This document shows, in pieces, positions 1 through 8,907 of a stretch of 58,830 nucleotides of DNA (within the stretch, counting starts at the first letter, position 1; each line of letters begins with the position of its first letter). The notes below the pieces were generated by a model that was given only the letters and a program-made list of their open reading frames with translations, had not been told where the DNA came from and made no database searches. Source of the DNA: Methylomonas rosea (GTDB taxonomy: Bacteria > Pseudomonadota > Gammaproteobacteria > Methylococcales > Methylomonadaceae). Location of the stretch: contig NZ_JANIBL010000028.1 of the NCBI RefSeq assembly GCF_024505055.1, positions 1-58,830 on the forward strand, in the 5' to 3' direction. Made by a program: the position numbers and the translations under genes.

Positions 1-814
1 TCGGCGGCTTGAGCGTCACCGTGGCGGCGCGTAGCGTGATGTGCGCCAGTCGCGCCGCGCGGTTCGGCCTGGGTTTGACGTGAACATCGGCATGACCCAA
101 GACAGGGGCTTGTTCCAGCGCGGCCCACAGCCATTTCGCCGCAGTATCGGGCTCGACCAAAAGGTCTCGGTTCTGCGTCGCACGAATGATCCATTGGGCG
201 CGAACCGTCGACGCGTAGTCCAGGTATTCGGCAAACCATTCATAGAGGTCGCCTTCGCGGTCGGCGATATTGACCAACAAGCTGTCCGGCATTTGCGTCT
301 GTAACGCGCAACTGTCCTGATAACTTTCCAGCCAATGCCGACTTTCCTTTTCGTCCACGCCTTTGCACCGCCGCGCTTGGCGAGGGCTGGCGGTGTCGCG
401 CGCCCAATACGCCGCCTTGACGATGCCCAAACAAATGCGCGACGGCGTAAAGGCAACGGTCGGATGGAGCCGGCGCGAGCGTTTCGTCACGTCTTTCAAG
501 GTGCCAAGGCCTTTGGGCCCCAAGTTAATGTTTTCGTCGTAGGCCGTCGTGTCCTGCGCCAGCAGCACGACCGGGCAACTCTTCATTCGCTCGACCGTCG
601 AGTCTCGATGCGGCGCCAAGATCTTCTCGAAGGTCGCCTTGTCATTGTCGAAAAACCGGTAAGCCACCAGTGTCTCCTTCCAACCGCCACAGGCCACCGG
701 AATACTGAGTTGGGGATGCTCGCCTAATCGCTCCAATAACAATGCCAAACGCTTGTTCAGGCGCTGATCGTCCAGATCAGCGGTTTGGACTTCGTCTTCG
801 GCCCAGTTGCTCAT
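1..814 (-). mobile_element. IS4-family (Tn5/IS50-like) transposase, truncated by window edge
   Basis: The frame is open from position 814 leftwards to the edge, so only the N-terminal 270 or so residues are seen. It begins MSNWAEDEVQTADLDDQRLN, which matches the DNA-binding N-terminal domain of Tn5-type transposases, followed by a CGGWKETLVAYRFF stretch typical of that domain. The catalytic core then starts with VLLAQDTTAYD (first DDE Asp) and ADREGDLYEWF (second Asp region). The start at 814 is chosen because GGAG lies 7 bases upstream; an in-frame ATG at 820 is possible. The third catalytic residue and C-terminus lie outside the window, so intactness cannot be judged. Confidence 0.85.
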
Positions 815-863
815 CGCCATTCTCCATCGTCTATGTGTTTCCTTGTAGTTTAGTCTTTGGGTG

Positions 864-882
864 ACTTGTGTATAACGATGAG
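864..882. repeat. Probable IS terminal inverted repeat (Tn5-end-like)
   Basis: Read on the minus strand, this 19-mer ends in TTATACACAAGT, identical to the inner 12 bases of the Tn5 outside end as remembered, and it also begins with CT. It sits about 50 bases upstream of the transposase start, where an IS end is expected. The opposite end is outside the window, so the boundary and target duplication are inferred. Confidence 0.65.
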
Positions 883-887
883 CGCGG

Positions 888-897
888 AGCGTGGGAA
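888..897. repeat. Right arm of genomic palindrome AGCGTGGGAA, left arm missing at IS edge
   Basis: The 10-mer AGCGTGGGAA is one arm of a palindrome seen intact at 34447-34468 (TTCCCACGCT-GG-AGCGTGGGAA). Single arms also occur at 31651-31660 and 33930-33939. Here the left arm is absent and the IS end begins 5 bases away, so the IS appears to have inserted into a copy of this repeat. Confidence 0.6.
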
Positions 898-978
898 CGA
901 TGAAAATTAGCAATCTTGCAAATGACTATCCATGTTGGGGTTCGTTACCTAATCAACCTACGCTCCTCACTCCCATAT

Positions 979-2754
979 TTATCGGCAAGCTTCTTGCCAA
1001 ATTTCTGAAGCTGCATGTTCAATGTCCAAATACGACTTCGGCAATAAAGGAGTACGGATTACCGCTGTTTCTTTCTTCCAATCCAAGGTTTTTCCGTCTT
1101 TCGCTTTTCTGCGCAACTTCGAACCTGAACCCAAATTCATGGAGAATAGATCTAAGAATCGTCTGGGGCCAACGCCAATGAACGGTTCGAAAATGACAAG
1201 CCCACTATTTGATTTGTCTTCTAGCTTTAATTTTGGCTGTATAGATTCTGAATGAAATTCTAAAGCGCGACTTTTTGGATAAGGCTCGACGTAGACGACA
1301 CGCTTAATACCGCCTGCGATAATATGTTTTGCACAGTTATGACAGGGAAAGGTCGTGCAATAAAGCGTTGCTTCTGTGGTGGAAATTCCCGCTCTTCCGC
1401 AAGATAGAAGTGCCTCCATCTCCGCATGAACCACCCGCCCAAACTCAGTTAAATCAGAAATTTTGCTTTCTTTAAGAATTTCCTCTAGTTCCGGCATCTT
1501 GTCGGCATTAATCAGGTCGTGCGCATTAATTGAATTAGCGATTTCAGCGATAATTTCCGCTTGCGCTCGCTTATTTGAATCCTCTTCGCGCATATAGTCT
1601 TTGCCATCCGGTTTGTCTTTCACTTCTCCCGTATCCGTATCGACTTCCGCCCAATACAAACCACCACCTGACTGAGGGCAATCATTTGCACCTGTTGCAA
1701 TAATTTGTTGGTTACGAGTGATTACGGCACCGACTTGCCGTGATAGGTCACCTGATCTTACAGAGCTGTTGAATGCCATGAACATGGCAAATTCATCAAA
1801 TGTTGGATTCTTGTATGGATGAGAAAAGATCAGCTGAAGGAAACGCTGCAAGGTATGCTTTACCTGATCGTCATTTTTTCCTAAATTCAAGAAAAAATCT
1901 GATAAATGATAAGTATCCCTGGTCTTTTGACCATGGCTAAAGCTCTCATCTTCATCAATTTTGATCAACTCATCTGCCTGATCTTGGGTGCAGTCTTTAT
2001 CTTGAGTCAAAAAGTTATGCCGTCTTTTTACATCTGCATGAATTCCGAATAGATAAAATCCTTCACCATAGACTTTTCGCAAAAATTCGACTTCATTCGG
2101 GTGTTTTAGCGAATTAATGATGTATGCCCGTTTTTCAGCAGAACTATCTTTACGACTTTCTGCAACCTTTTTACTAACACCAGCGGCAAGTATCGCGTTG
2201 TTTTTGCTTTGTTGGCGAATTGAATCACCTGCCTTCATATAATGTTTTATACGTTCATATTCTTTAGGCTCTCCCGCATAAGATGGCAGAATACTGGATA
2301 CTCGAATTTCTTCTACCGTATAGCCAAAACCTTTTAATCGATCTTTTAATGGGTCGATAACACGTTTCGACTCAGTTCCAACTGCACTGACAATGCCAAT
2401 AACGATCTCACTATCGTTGACACCTGACTCTAAATACTTCCGTTCTATCGAGCACTGTACAGGTGTTAAAGATTCGGTGTGACCAGGTTTCTCAGGTGAG
2501 TCTTGAACTGTCTCAGCTAAAGTTGGTTCAGGGAATTGTTTCGGGTAAAGTAGATTCGGAACTTTTTGCTCCAGAAAATCTTTATCTGCTCCCTTACCTT
2601 GGAATTGTATTGTGCCTGTCGATTCGAACCAATTGAGTACCCCATCTCCTCGCCGTAAAACTTGTTTATTCGGCTGAGAGCTATCCCATTGTCCATTGAG
2701 CGACGAGAGTTTTGCTTGTAATTCGGTAAAATTCCCTGTGAATTTTAAGCTCAT
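979..2754 (-). CDS. Anti-phage dCTP deaminase (P-loop plus cytidine/deoxycytidylate deaminase)
   Basis: The 591-residue product has a nucleotide-kinase-like P-loop region near residues 117-130 (IGIVSAVGTESK). A zinc-dependent deaminase domain follows, with HAE at 443-445 and PCHNC at 470-474, the ligands and catalytic Glu of the cytidine/dCMP deaminase family. This two-domain layout is that of the anti-phage dCTP deaminases, which deplete dCTP during phage infection. Residues 1-60 form an extra small N-terminal module (LNWFESTGTIQFQGK) not needed for catalysis and perhaps a sensing or binding domain. The gene stands alone in an AT-richer stretch next to an IS and ahead of nuclease and helicase genes, as is common for defence genes. 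Family assignment is strong; the defence role is inferred. Confidence 0.85.
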   Translation of the reverse strand: MSLKFTGNFTELQAKLSSLNGQWDSSQPNKQVLRRGDGVLNWFESTGTIQFQGKGADKDFLEQKVPNLLYPKQFPEPTLAETVQDSPEKPGHTESLTPVQCSIERKYLESGVNDSEIVIGIVSAVGTESKRVIDPLKDRLKGFGYTVEEIRVSSILPSYAGEPKEYERIKHYMKAGDSIRQQSKNNAILAAGVSKKVAESRKDSSAEKRAYIINSLKHPNEVEFLRKVYGEGFYLFGIHADVKRRHNFLTQDKDCTQDQADELIKIDEDESFSHGQKTRDTYHLSDFFLNLGKNDDQVKHTLQRFLQLIFSHPYKNPTFDEFAMFMAFNSSVRSGDLSRQVGAVITRNQQIIATGANDCPQSGGGLYWAEVDTDTGEVKDKPDGKDYMREEDSNKRAQAEIIAEIANSINAHDLINADKMPELEEILKESKISDLTEFGRVVHAEMEALLSCGRAGISTTEATLYCTTFPCHNCAKHIIAGGIKRVVYVEPYPKSRALEFHSESIQPKLKLEDKSNSGLVIFEPFIGVGPRRFLDLFSMNLGSGSKLRRKAKDGKTLDWKKETAVIRTPLLPKSYLDIEHAASEIWQEACR

Positions 2755-3029
2755 TTAAATACCTCTAAACTAAATAATCAATTCAAAAAATGGTTAAGTG
2801 ATTATGCATTTTTACTTGGCAAATCACTCTGCATTTATTTACCAGTCAATAACTGCTGCATTAAAGCCTTTTTCTCTTGTTTCAGGCAGTCCAGTTTTTT
2901 GTAAAGCAGCAATTTCCTTAAACGCCTAGCAAAAAGTTAACGTGTATTGCGAACCAAACGCGAGGCCAATGTCGTCAATGGCTTTTTCAAGTTCATCCGG
3001 CATAAATGTTTTGAGCTGTTGAATTGAAA

Positions 3030-3905
3030 TCAATAAGCCTGCACCCCAAACTTCAACAACAATCTCGGCAAAATATCATCCAGATTCAACACGTCCTTAT
3101 CGGTCAATTCAATCAAATTGAAATTGTACTTATTGTAAATGGCGAGTTTTTCCTGTTTTCGGGCTTGGTATTTAACGTCGTTTTCGTAGCCCCAGAACTC
3201 GATATAGACCTTGCCGGTAGGAATGTAAAAGTCGCAGTAAATTTCTTCTTCGATCGGCAGTTTGCGTTCGTAGGCGTGGACGATTTCTGCCATGTACAGC
3301 CAGTTGTCGATCAGCATTTCCGCTTTGGAACGGACGAAGTGGCCGTCGGTGGTGCGGTGGGTGGCTTCAAACTTGTGGCGGAAGCTGTCCATCTTGTCGG
3401 TATCGGTTTTGGGCTTATCGACGCCCTTGATGTTATCGACGTTGTCTTTCAATGCCCGATTGCGGGTGATTTTTTCCGGCCAGCGCACATAAGGAATGCC
3501 GGAACGGCTGTCTTCGCCTTGTTCGGCACCCATCGCCAAGCCTTGCTCGGTGACCAGCCAGCCTTTCAAACCTTTTTTGATCCAGCCGAGCTCCGAAAGG
3601 ATGTAATTCATTTTGTTGGCGGACAGTTCAAAGTGTTGCCCCAACACGGTGGCAGTTAGTAGCTTAGCCGCTTCCGGTTTGGCAACGGCGGTTGGCAATT
3701 GGAAATCCTCAGGCCAGGCGACGTATTGGCCATATTTACCGGTCAGGTAGACACCGCCGGCGGCAGTGCCTGCATCGGTTAACTGCCATTTGTCCTCTTG
3801 TTTCTCGATTAGGCCCAGTGCAGTCAACTGCCCGAACATTTGCTCTTGGGACACGCCGCGCAATTTGGCCAGTTGGGTGGTGGGTAGGCGTTTCTCGTCA
3901 CTCAT
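3030..3905 (-). CDS. Double winged-helix protein with C-terminal PD-(D/E)XK nuclease domain
   Basis: No name is recognised for this 291-residue protein. Residues 8-60 and 80-130 look like two successive winged-helix modules, each ending in a W-x-L-T-(D/E)-x-G turn. The C-terminal third reads like a Vsr/PD-(D/E)XK endonuclease: SKAEMLIDNWLY near 193-204, CDFYIPTGKVYIEFWG at 224-239 (Asp225, Glu236) and a following Lys-rich helix with KYQARKQEK. The same kind of nuclease fold is embedded in the helicase just upstream in transcription (55 bases away), so the two probably work together in DNA processing or defence. It could also be a structure-specific repair nuclease. The start codon ATG at 3905 leads directly into the first helix. 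Confidence 0.7.
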   Translation of the reverse strand: MSDEKRLPTTQLAKLRGVSQEQMFGQLTALGLIEKQEDKWQLTDAGTAAGGVYLTGKYGQYVAWPEDFQLPTAVAKPEAAKLLTATVLGQHFELSANKMNYILSELGWIKKGLKGWLVTEQGLAMGAEQGEDSRSGIPYVRWPEKITRNRALKDNVDNIKGVDKPKTDTDKMDSFRHKFEATHRTTDGHFVRSKAEMLIDNWLYMAEIVHAYERKLPIEEEIYCDFYIPTGKVYIEFWGYENDVKYQARKQEKLAIYNKYNFNLIELTDKDVLNLDDILPRLLLKFGVQAY

Positions 3906-3960
3906 CTCTGTAGTTCACTAGTTAGATCGGACCAAGTTTAGATCATGCCAAGCGTTGCTC

Positions 3961-6897
3961 TTAGTCGGCGTTGACTGTTGATTTAACCTTGGCGGCTTTT
4001 AGATCGATAAATTGTTCGGTGTGGGAACAGGAAAACGCCGTGTTTTTTCGGTAATGCGAACAGCCCCAGAATTGGCCATGCGGTCCTTTGCGCAGCACCA
4101 TGCCACCTTGGCAACGGGGGCAGATCGGTTCGACAAAGTCGCAACGACGATTTTCACAAATACGAAAGCGGCCATGGGTTTTCAAACCGCCGCCGCACCA
4201 CTGACAAGCCCGCTGCGTGTGATTGCAGAGTGAATATTGGTTACAGCCAAAAAAGCTGCCGTACTGACTATCTCGGGGCACCATCCAGCCGGTTTTGCAA
4301 ACTGGACAGGGAATATTGGAAATCCGGTCTTGAAAGCCGGGCCCGGTAAATTCGTCGATGCTGACGGCATAGTCGCCGTCGACTAACTCTCTGATGAATG
4401 GTGACGGGTTAAGACCATTGGTGACCAAATACACGTGATGCCGCGCCCTCGTCAGAGCCACGTAAAACAGGCGGCGTTCTTCGGCATGCGCAAAGGCCTC
4501 GGCCTGTGGCAGCAATAATTCCAGCAAGGGATGGGTGGCTTTTTCTGACGGAAAGCCGTGCTCGCCCTTATCCAAACCAAACACGATCACGTAATCGGCT
4601 TCTTTGCCTTTGGAGGCATGTACCGTCATGAATTGCAGCGACAGCTGGGGATAGCGGCGCTTTAAGGCGGCGACATCGGGCCGTTTGAAGTTAAAGCGCG
4701 CAAGCATTAACACACTGGCGGATGGCTTGGCCTTGCCGGCGATGGCATCGAGTGCCGCTTGCATGCCGGTCAAATCCTGATCGGTTTTGATGAGGGATAC
4801 GGCGGGCTGTTCGACCAGCCGTAAGCTACGAATCTGTTTGTCGATTTGGCTGGGGTTTTGGCTGACGAAACGTGACGCCACTTCACCGATTTTGTTATTG
4901 AAGCGAAAGGTTTGATCCAGCACGCTGGTTGCCGTGTCGCCAAAGTGGGCTTGAAAGTCTTTGGTCAGTGCGACATCGCTACCGGTAAAGCGGTAGATGG
5001 ATTGCCAGTCGTCGCCAACGCCAAATAAGCTGGCTTCGGCTTGCTGTGCCATCAGGGCTTTTAGCAAGCGCGCCCGGCTGGCGGAAATATCTTGAAATTC
5101 GTCCACCAACAAATATCGGTATGGCGATGGAAAACGGCCGGATTCGACGTAGTCTATGGCGCGGCCAATCATGTCGTCAAAATCGATGGTGGCGTTGTCG
5201 CGCAACCGTTGCTGATAAGCTTGATAGATGGGTTCGAATAAATACGCGGCGGCGCGCATACGTTCCAGGTCTTCATGCTTCTCGGCTTTTTCGACCAGTT
5301 GTTTGATGCTGAGGTAAGCGGCTTTGAACAGGCTGAGGATTTGCGCCATCAGTTTGCTGAATTCGGATACCCGGCCCAGCTGATTCAGTTGGTCGAGTAG
5401 CTCGTTCTGCGGCAAGGGTTTGAACTGAACGCCGGCAGTCAGTAATTTTTCGCTGAGTACTGCGGTCAATCGCCCTTGTTGCTTCAAGTAGCTGTAGGTT
5501 TCGATCAACGGGGTTTGATATTTTGCGTGTAGCGCCCGTTTCCAGGTCATGCCGGCCAAATAGTCTTCTTTATTGATAAAAGGCGGCGTTTGGTTGTGTT
5601 CGTTTACAGCAAAATGTTCGATGTAAATGCCGTAAGCCGGTAGGAAAAAATCCGGTTGGTAGATGCGGTAGTCTGGGCCGGAGGTGTTAACCTGGTAATT
5701 GGCCTCGTATTGATAAGCAATCCCTTGTCGATACAAGAAATTGGCGATCTCGCATTCTTCGTAGCTTTTGACGATCTCGCCTTGCAGTGTACGAATATCG
5801 TTTTCGAGGATGTAGGCATTGTAGGCACCCAGGCTCTTGAAATTGAATTGGCTTTTGTAGGGATAGGCAAAGCGTAGGAAATAGGTCAACAGCCGCGAGC
5901 GATAGCGTTCATCTTCCAGCAGGCTTTGAATTTGACTATCGACAAACGCAGCACGCAGCGTGTCGTCTTCCGCCATTTTGTCGATGGACGGCACCACACC
6001 TTCAACCTGGCTAATGATGCGTAAACCCAGGCTATGAAAGGTTTTTACCGTCAGATTTTCAATCCCCAACTTCGACTGGATGCGCTCGTCCATTTCTTCT
6101 GCTGCCTTGCGCGCGTAGGCCAGCATCAAGATCTGTTCGGGGTTTGCCAGACCGGCTTTGATCAAATAACCGGCGCGGCCGATCATGGTGCTGGTCTTGC
6201 CGGTACCCGCGCCGGCCAGCACCAGATTGTGCTGTTCGTCGATGATACAAGCCTTACGTTGCGCTTCGGTCAGCGGATTGGTTTCGACTTGATCAAAAAA
6301 GTCTTTGTACAGCTGGTTTTGTTGATCGATAAATGCTTGATTAAGCCTCGCAACCTGCTGGTGCGTGTCGTCCATTAGCGGACAAACAGCCAGATAATCC
6401 TGATGAAGCTCGGCTGGCAAATGCTGCAGACAATCCTTCAGCTTGATTCCCGTCGCCAGCCACAAATGATTACCGAGCCACCGTTCTGCCACGGCGCGGC
6501 GGATATAACGTTGGCCGCAAAAGATCAGTCTGGCTTCTTGGGCCGCTTGCGCTAGGGCAGGCGCAAACTGTTGGTAGAACCGTTGAATATGTTGATTAAT
6601 GTGGCGTTTCAGAGACAACTGCAACATCGCCGATTGCGCTTTTTCGACGCCGCCGAAGCGTAAGGTTATGCCGTCTTTTTGGGTAAAAAGTAAGGTGTCC
6701 CAAAACCAGCCGGACTCGATGCCAATGCCTGGCTGAATACTCAGTAGGTGGAGGTTATGTTTCCGTTGGCGCTCATCGACTAACACCAATGTTTCTTGCT
6801 CGATGGCAAACGCGTGAAAGCGGTGATCTTTAGCGAGCCACTTGGCCCAAGGGCTAAGTTGGTAGTGCGGTAAGTGCTTAGGAGTGGGATTGGGCAT
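3961..6897 (-). CDS. UvrD/Rep-type superfamily 1 helicase with inserted nuclease domain and C-terminal zinc ribbons
   Basis: The 978-residue product has Walker A AGAGTGKT at 228-235, Walker B LLVDEFQD at 597-603, a GDDWQSIYRF motif and the C-terminal VALTRARH motif at 813-820, so it is an SF1A DNA helicase. Between the 1A and 2A regions lies an inserted PD-(D/E)XK-like nuclease: SYEECEIANFLYRQGI near 379-394, QPDFFLPAYGIYIEHF at 414-429 (Asp416, Glu427), then Lys453/Lys459. The C-terminus carries three Cys4-type ribbons (from Cys864, Cys898 and Cys926) like those of topoisomerase I. Residues 1-200 resemble the N-terminal region of helicase IV (HelD). It acts on DNA, probably in repair or defence, and likely forms one transcription unit with the downstream nuclease gene. 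Confidence 0.85.
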   Translation of the reverse strand: MPNPTPKHLPHYQLSPWAKWLAKDHRFHAFAIEQETLVLVDERQRKHNLHLLSIQPGIGIESGWFWDTLLFTQKDGITLRFGGVEKAQSAMLQLSLKRHINQHIQRFYQQFAPALAQAAQEARLIFCGQRYIRRAVAERWLGNHLWLATGIKLKDCLQHLPAELHQDYLAVCPLMDDTHQQVARLNQAFIDQQNQLYKDFFDQVETNPLTEAQRKACIIDEQHNLVLAGAGTGKTSTMIGRAGYLIKAGLANPEQILMLAYARKAAEEMDERIQSKLGIENLTVKTFHSLGLRIISQVEGVVPSIDKMAEDDTLRAAFVDSQIQSLLEDERYRSRLLTYFLRFAYPYKSQFNFKSLGAYNAYILENDIRTLQGEIVKSYEECEIANFLYRQGIAYQYEANYQVNTSGPDYRIYQPDFFLPAYGIYIEHFAVNEHNQTPPFINKEDYLAGMTWKRALHAKYQTPLIETYSYLKQQGRLTAVLSEKLLTAGVQFKPLPQNELLDQLNQLGRVSEFSKLMAQILSLFKAAYLSIKQLVEKAEKHEDLERMRAAAYLFEPIYQAYQQRLRDNATIDFDDMIGRAIDYVESGRFPSPYRYLLVDEFQDISASRARLLKALMAQQAEASLFGVGDDWQSIYRFTGSDVALTKDFQAHFGDTATSVLDQTFRFNNKIGEVASRFVSQNPSQIDKQIRSLRLVEQPAVSLIKTDQDLTGMQAALDAIAGKAKPSASVLMLARFNFKRPDVAALKRRYPQLSLQFMTVHASKGKEADYVIVFGLDKGEHGFPSEKATHPLLELLLPQAEAFAHAEERRLFYVALTRARHHVYLVTNGLNPSPFIRELVDGDYAVSIDEFTGPGFQDRISNIPCPVCKTGWMVPRDSQYGSFFGCNQYSLCNHTQRACQWCGGGLKTHGRFRICENRRCDFVEPICPRCQGGMVLRKGPHGQFWGCSHYRKNTAFSCSHTEQFIDLKAAKVKSTVNAD

Positions 6898-7057
6898 ATG
6901 TCCTTATTAATTTCCATGTCCGCTAGCCGACACTTGGTCTACCAAGTACCTTTAGTGGCAATCAGCCGGCCAAAGTAAATCTCGCCCGGCTTTTCCGAAG
7001 GATATTTGCTGACGAGGAATTAGCTCGACATATAAATCCGGACCGGCCTGATTGCTG

Positions 7058-7336
7058 TTACTTATTGAAATGCTTGGGGTGATCCAATTGATATTTGGAA
7101 AAATAGGATAGCTCGCTTTCCTCTGTTGATGCAGAGGGAAGATGAGAATAGAGCTTGTCGACCACGTTTTTGAACCATCGTGGTCTGTAGATTAAGACAA
7201 ATATCAGGATTGAGTCGGTGACCGGGACCGGGAGTATTTCCAAGCAGCCGATGGTGATTAAAACCATAAACCACTTGAGACGCCATAGCAGCGGCGGATT
7301 TCTGCGTTTAAAGTGAAATATTTTCTTCATGTTCAA
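7058..7336 (-). CDS. Small hypothetical membrane protein
   Basis: This 92-residue protein is not recognised. It has a basic N-terminus (MKKIFHFKRRNPP) and then two closely spaced hydrophobic stretches at about 16-32 and 37-50, suggesting two short membrane helices or a hairpin. A polar C-terminus rich in Ser, His and Lys follows. It stands alone between the helicase gene and the tRNA. A short overlapping frame exists, but this one has the coherent membrane pattern. Confidence 0.5.
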   Translation of the reverse strand: MNMKKIFHFKRRNPPLLWRLKWFMVLITIGCLEILPVPVTDSILIFVLIYRPRWFKNVVDKLYSHLPSASTEESELSYFSKYQLDHPKHFNK

Positions 7337-7386
7337 CCAGTTTTACCAAGGCGTTATTCAAAGGGAACGTGGCAATCATTAGGCAT

Positions 7387-7418
7387 AAAAAAAGGACCCG
7401 GTGTAAACCAAAGTCCTT
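7387..7418 (-). terminator. Intrinsic terminator of the tRNA-Leu gene
   Basis: On the minus strand AAGGAC and GTCCTT form a 6-bp stem around a 15-base loop, followed immediately by a run of seven T. It lies 9 bases past the tRNA 3' end. Confidence 0.75.
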
Positions 7419-7426
7419 AATTTTTA

Positions 7427-7513
7427 TGGTGCCTCAGACCGGAATCGAACCGGTACGACCTTTCGGTCGCGAGATTTTAAGTCTCGTGCGTCTACCTATT
7501 TCGCCACCGAGGC
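7427..7513 (-). tRNA. tRNA-Leu (anticodon UAA)
   Basis: The 87-base minus-strand gene begins GCCTCGGTGGCG and ends GAGGCACCA with an encoded CCA. Acceptor arms pair over 7 bp with one G-U. The anticodon loop reads ACTTAAAAT with anticodon TAA. A long variable arm (GCGACCGAAAGGTCG) marks a class II tRNA such as tRNA-Leu, and the T loop GGTTCGAATCC is present. Confidence 0.95.
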
Positions 7514-7630
7514 CTTCTTACTGATGAAGTGCGAAGGCCGCGAATTCTATAGCATTGATTAAATTTGTCAATTGAAAAATGGCAAATCAATCTCGGTTTA
7601 TCCGTTGGCGATGGCAAACCCTAATAGGCC

Positions 7631-8812
7631 TTAAACCGCTTGTTTGATTCTGAGCAAGGCATTTTCCAGATTGGTCATGCTGGTGGCAATGGAGATTCTG
7701 ATGTGGCCCGGGCAACCGAAAGCGGAGCCTGGCACCAGGGCCACGCCGGCTTTTTCGATTAAGAATTCGGCAAATTCCAGATCGTCGTTGATACCGTCCA
7801 GTCTGCTCAGCAGTTTTTCCACGTTGGGAAACACGTAAAAGGTGCCGTCGGTGGGCAAACATTCAATGCCATCAATGCTGTTTAGTTCGGCGACCACATA
7901 ATCGTGACGCTTTTTAAATTCCACCATCATCGTATCTATGCAACTTTGGTCGCCGTTCAGGGCTTCTTCGGCAGCCACTTGCGAAATCGATGTTGGGTTG
8001 GAGGTGCTTTGCGATTGAATGATGCACATCGCTTCGATCAAGGGCGCTGGTCCTGCCGCATAGCCGATCCGCCAACCGGTCATGGAATAAGCTTTGGATA
8101 CACCGTTTAAGACGATGGTGCGATCATAAAAGCCGGGGTGGGCGTTGAGAATGTTGACGAATTCGCCTTTGTTCCACAGGATTAATTCGTACATGTCGTC
8201 GGTAGCGATCAATACCTCGGGAAAATCCAATAACACGTCGCCCAGCGCTTTTAATTCTTCCAGGCTATAAGCGGCTCCGGTCGGGTTGGACGGACTGTTA
8301 ATGACCAATAAGCGAGTTTTGGGGGTGATGGCCGCGCGTAATTGTGCCGGGGTGACTTTGAAATTTTGCGCTTGACCGGCTTCTATAATCACCGGTACGC
8401 CATCCGCCAGCAGTACCATATCCGGATAGGATACCCAGTAAGGCGCAGGGATGATCACTTCGTCGCCGGGATTTAGTAATGCCTGGGCCAGATTGAAAAA
8501 ACTTTGTTTGCCGCCGCAGGACACCAGGATTTGGTTAGCTTGGTAATCCAGGCCATTGTCGCGTTTGAACTTGGCGATAACGGCTTTTTTTAAGCCGGCG
8601 GTACCGTCTACTGCGGTGTATTTGGTAAAGCCTGAGTTAATAGCTTTAATAGCGGCGGCTTTAATATGATCCGGCGTATCAAAATCCGGCTCGCCGGCTC
8701 CCAGACCGATAATGTCTTTGCCGGCAGCGCGCATCGCGGCGGCACGGGCGGTAATAGCCAGGGTAGGAGAGGGTTTGACCGCTTTTACGCGGTTAGACAG
8801 GGTAATGCTCAT
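7631..8812 (-). CDS. aspC: Aspartate aminotransferase, PLP-dependent class I (subgroup Ib)
   Basis: The 393-residue protein transfers the amino group between aspartate and 2-oxoglutarate in the cytoplasm, linking nitrogen and carbon metabolism. It shows GAGEPDFDTP near 38-47, the substrate loop NSPSNPTGA at 172-180 and the Schiff-base lysine Lys240 in NGVSKAYSMTGWRIG. The length and ITARAAAMRAAG start fit the Thermus-like aspartate/prephenate aminotransferase branch rather than enteric AspC, so the symbol is approximate (aatA would also serve). It is a single gene, convergent with nothing, and about 115 bases upstream of the tRNA in the same orientation. Confidence 0.88.
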   Translation of the reverse strand: MSITLSNRVKAVKPSPTLAITARAAAMRAAGKDIIGLGAGEPDFDTPDHIKAAAIKAINSGFTKYTAVDGTAGLKKAVIAKFKRDNGLDYQANQILVSCGGKQSFFNLAQALLNPGDEVIIPAPYWVSYPDMVLLADGVPVIIEAGQAQNFKVTPAQLRAAITPKTRLLVINSPSNPTGAAYSLEELKALGDVLLDFPEVLIATDDMYELILWNKGEFVNILNAHPGFYDRTIVLNGVSKAYSMTGWRIGYAAGPAPLIEAMCIIQSQSTSNPTSISQVAAEEALNGDQSCIDTMMVEFKKRHDYVVAELNSIDGIECLPTDGTFYVFPNVEKLLSRLDGINDDLEFAEFLIEKAGVALVPGSAFGCPGHIRISIATSMTNLENALLRIKQAV

Positions 8813-8907
8813 GATGCCTCGGTCGAAATTTACTCAAATGGTTTGCATTATACGGCATAACGCTAAAAGCGCCTTATTCCTGAAACGAACTAATGGCTTT
8901 CAAATCG

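Noticed and set aside
16..456. Arg/Trp-rich minus-strand ORF of 146 codons
   Set aside because: It is a shadow of the transposase, whose frame is open to the window edge and has clear IS4-family motifs.
2925..3003. Short minus-strand frame starting MPDELEKAIDDIGLAFG
   Set aside because: It looks protein-like, but is only 26 codons, overlaps no known domain and has no clear ribosome site. It may be a gene remnant; not enough to call.
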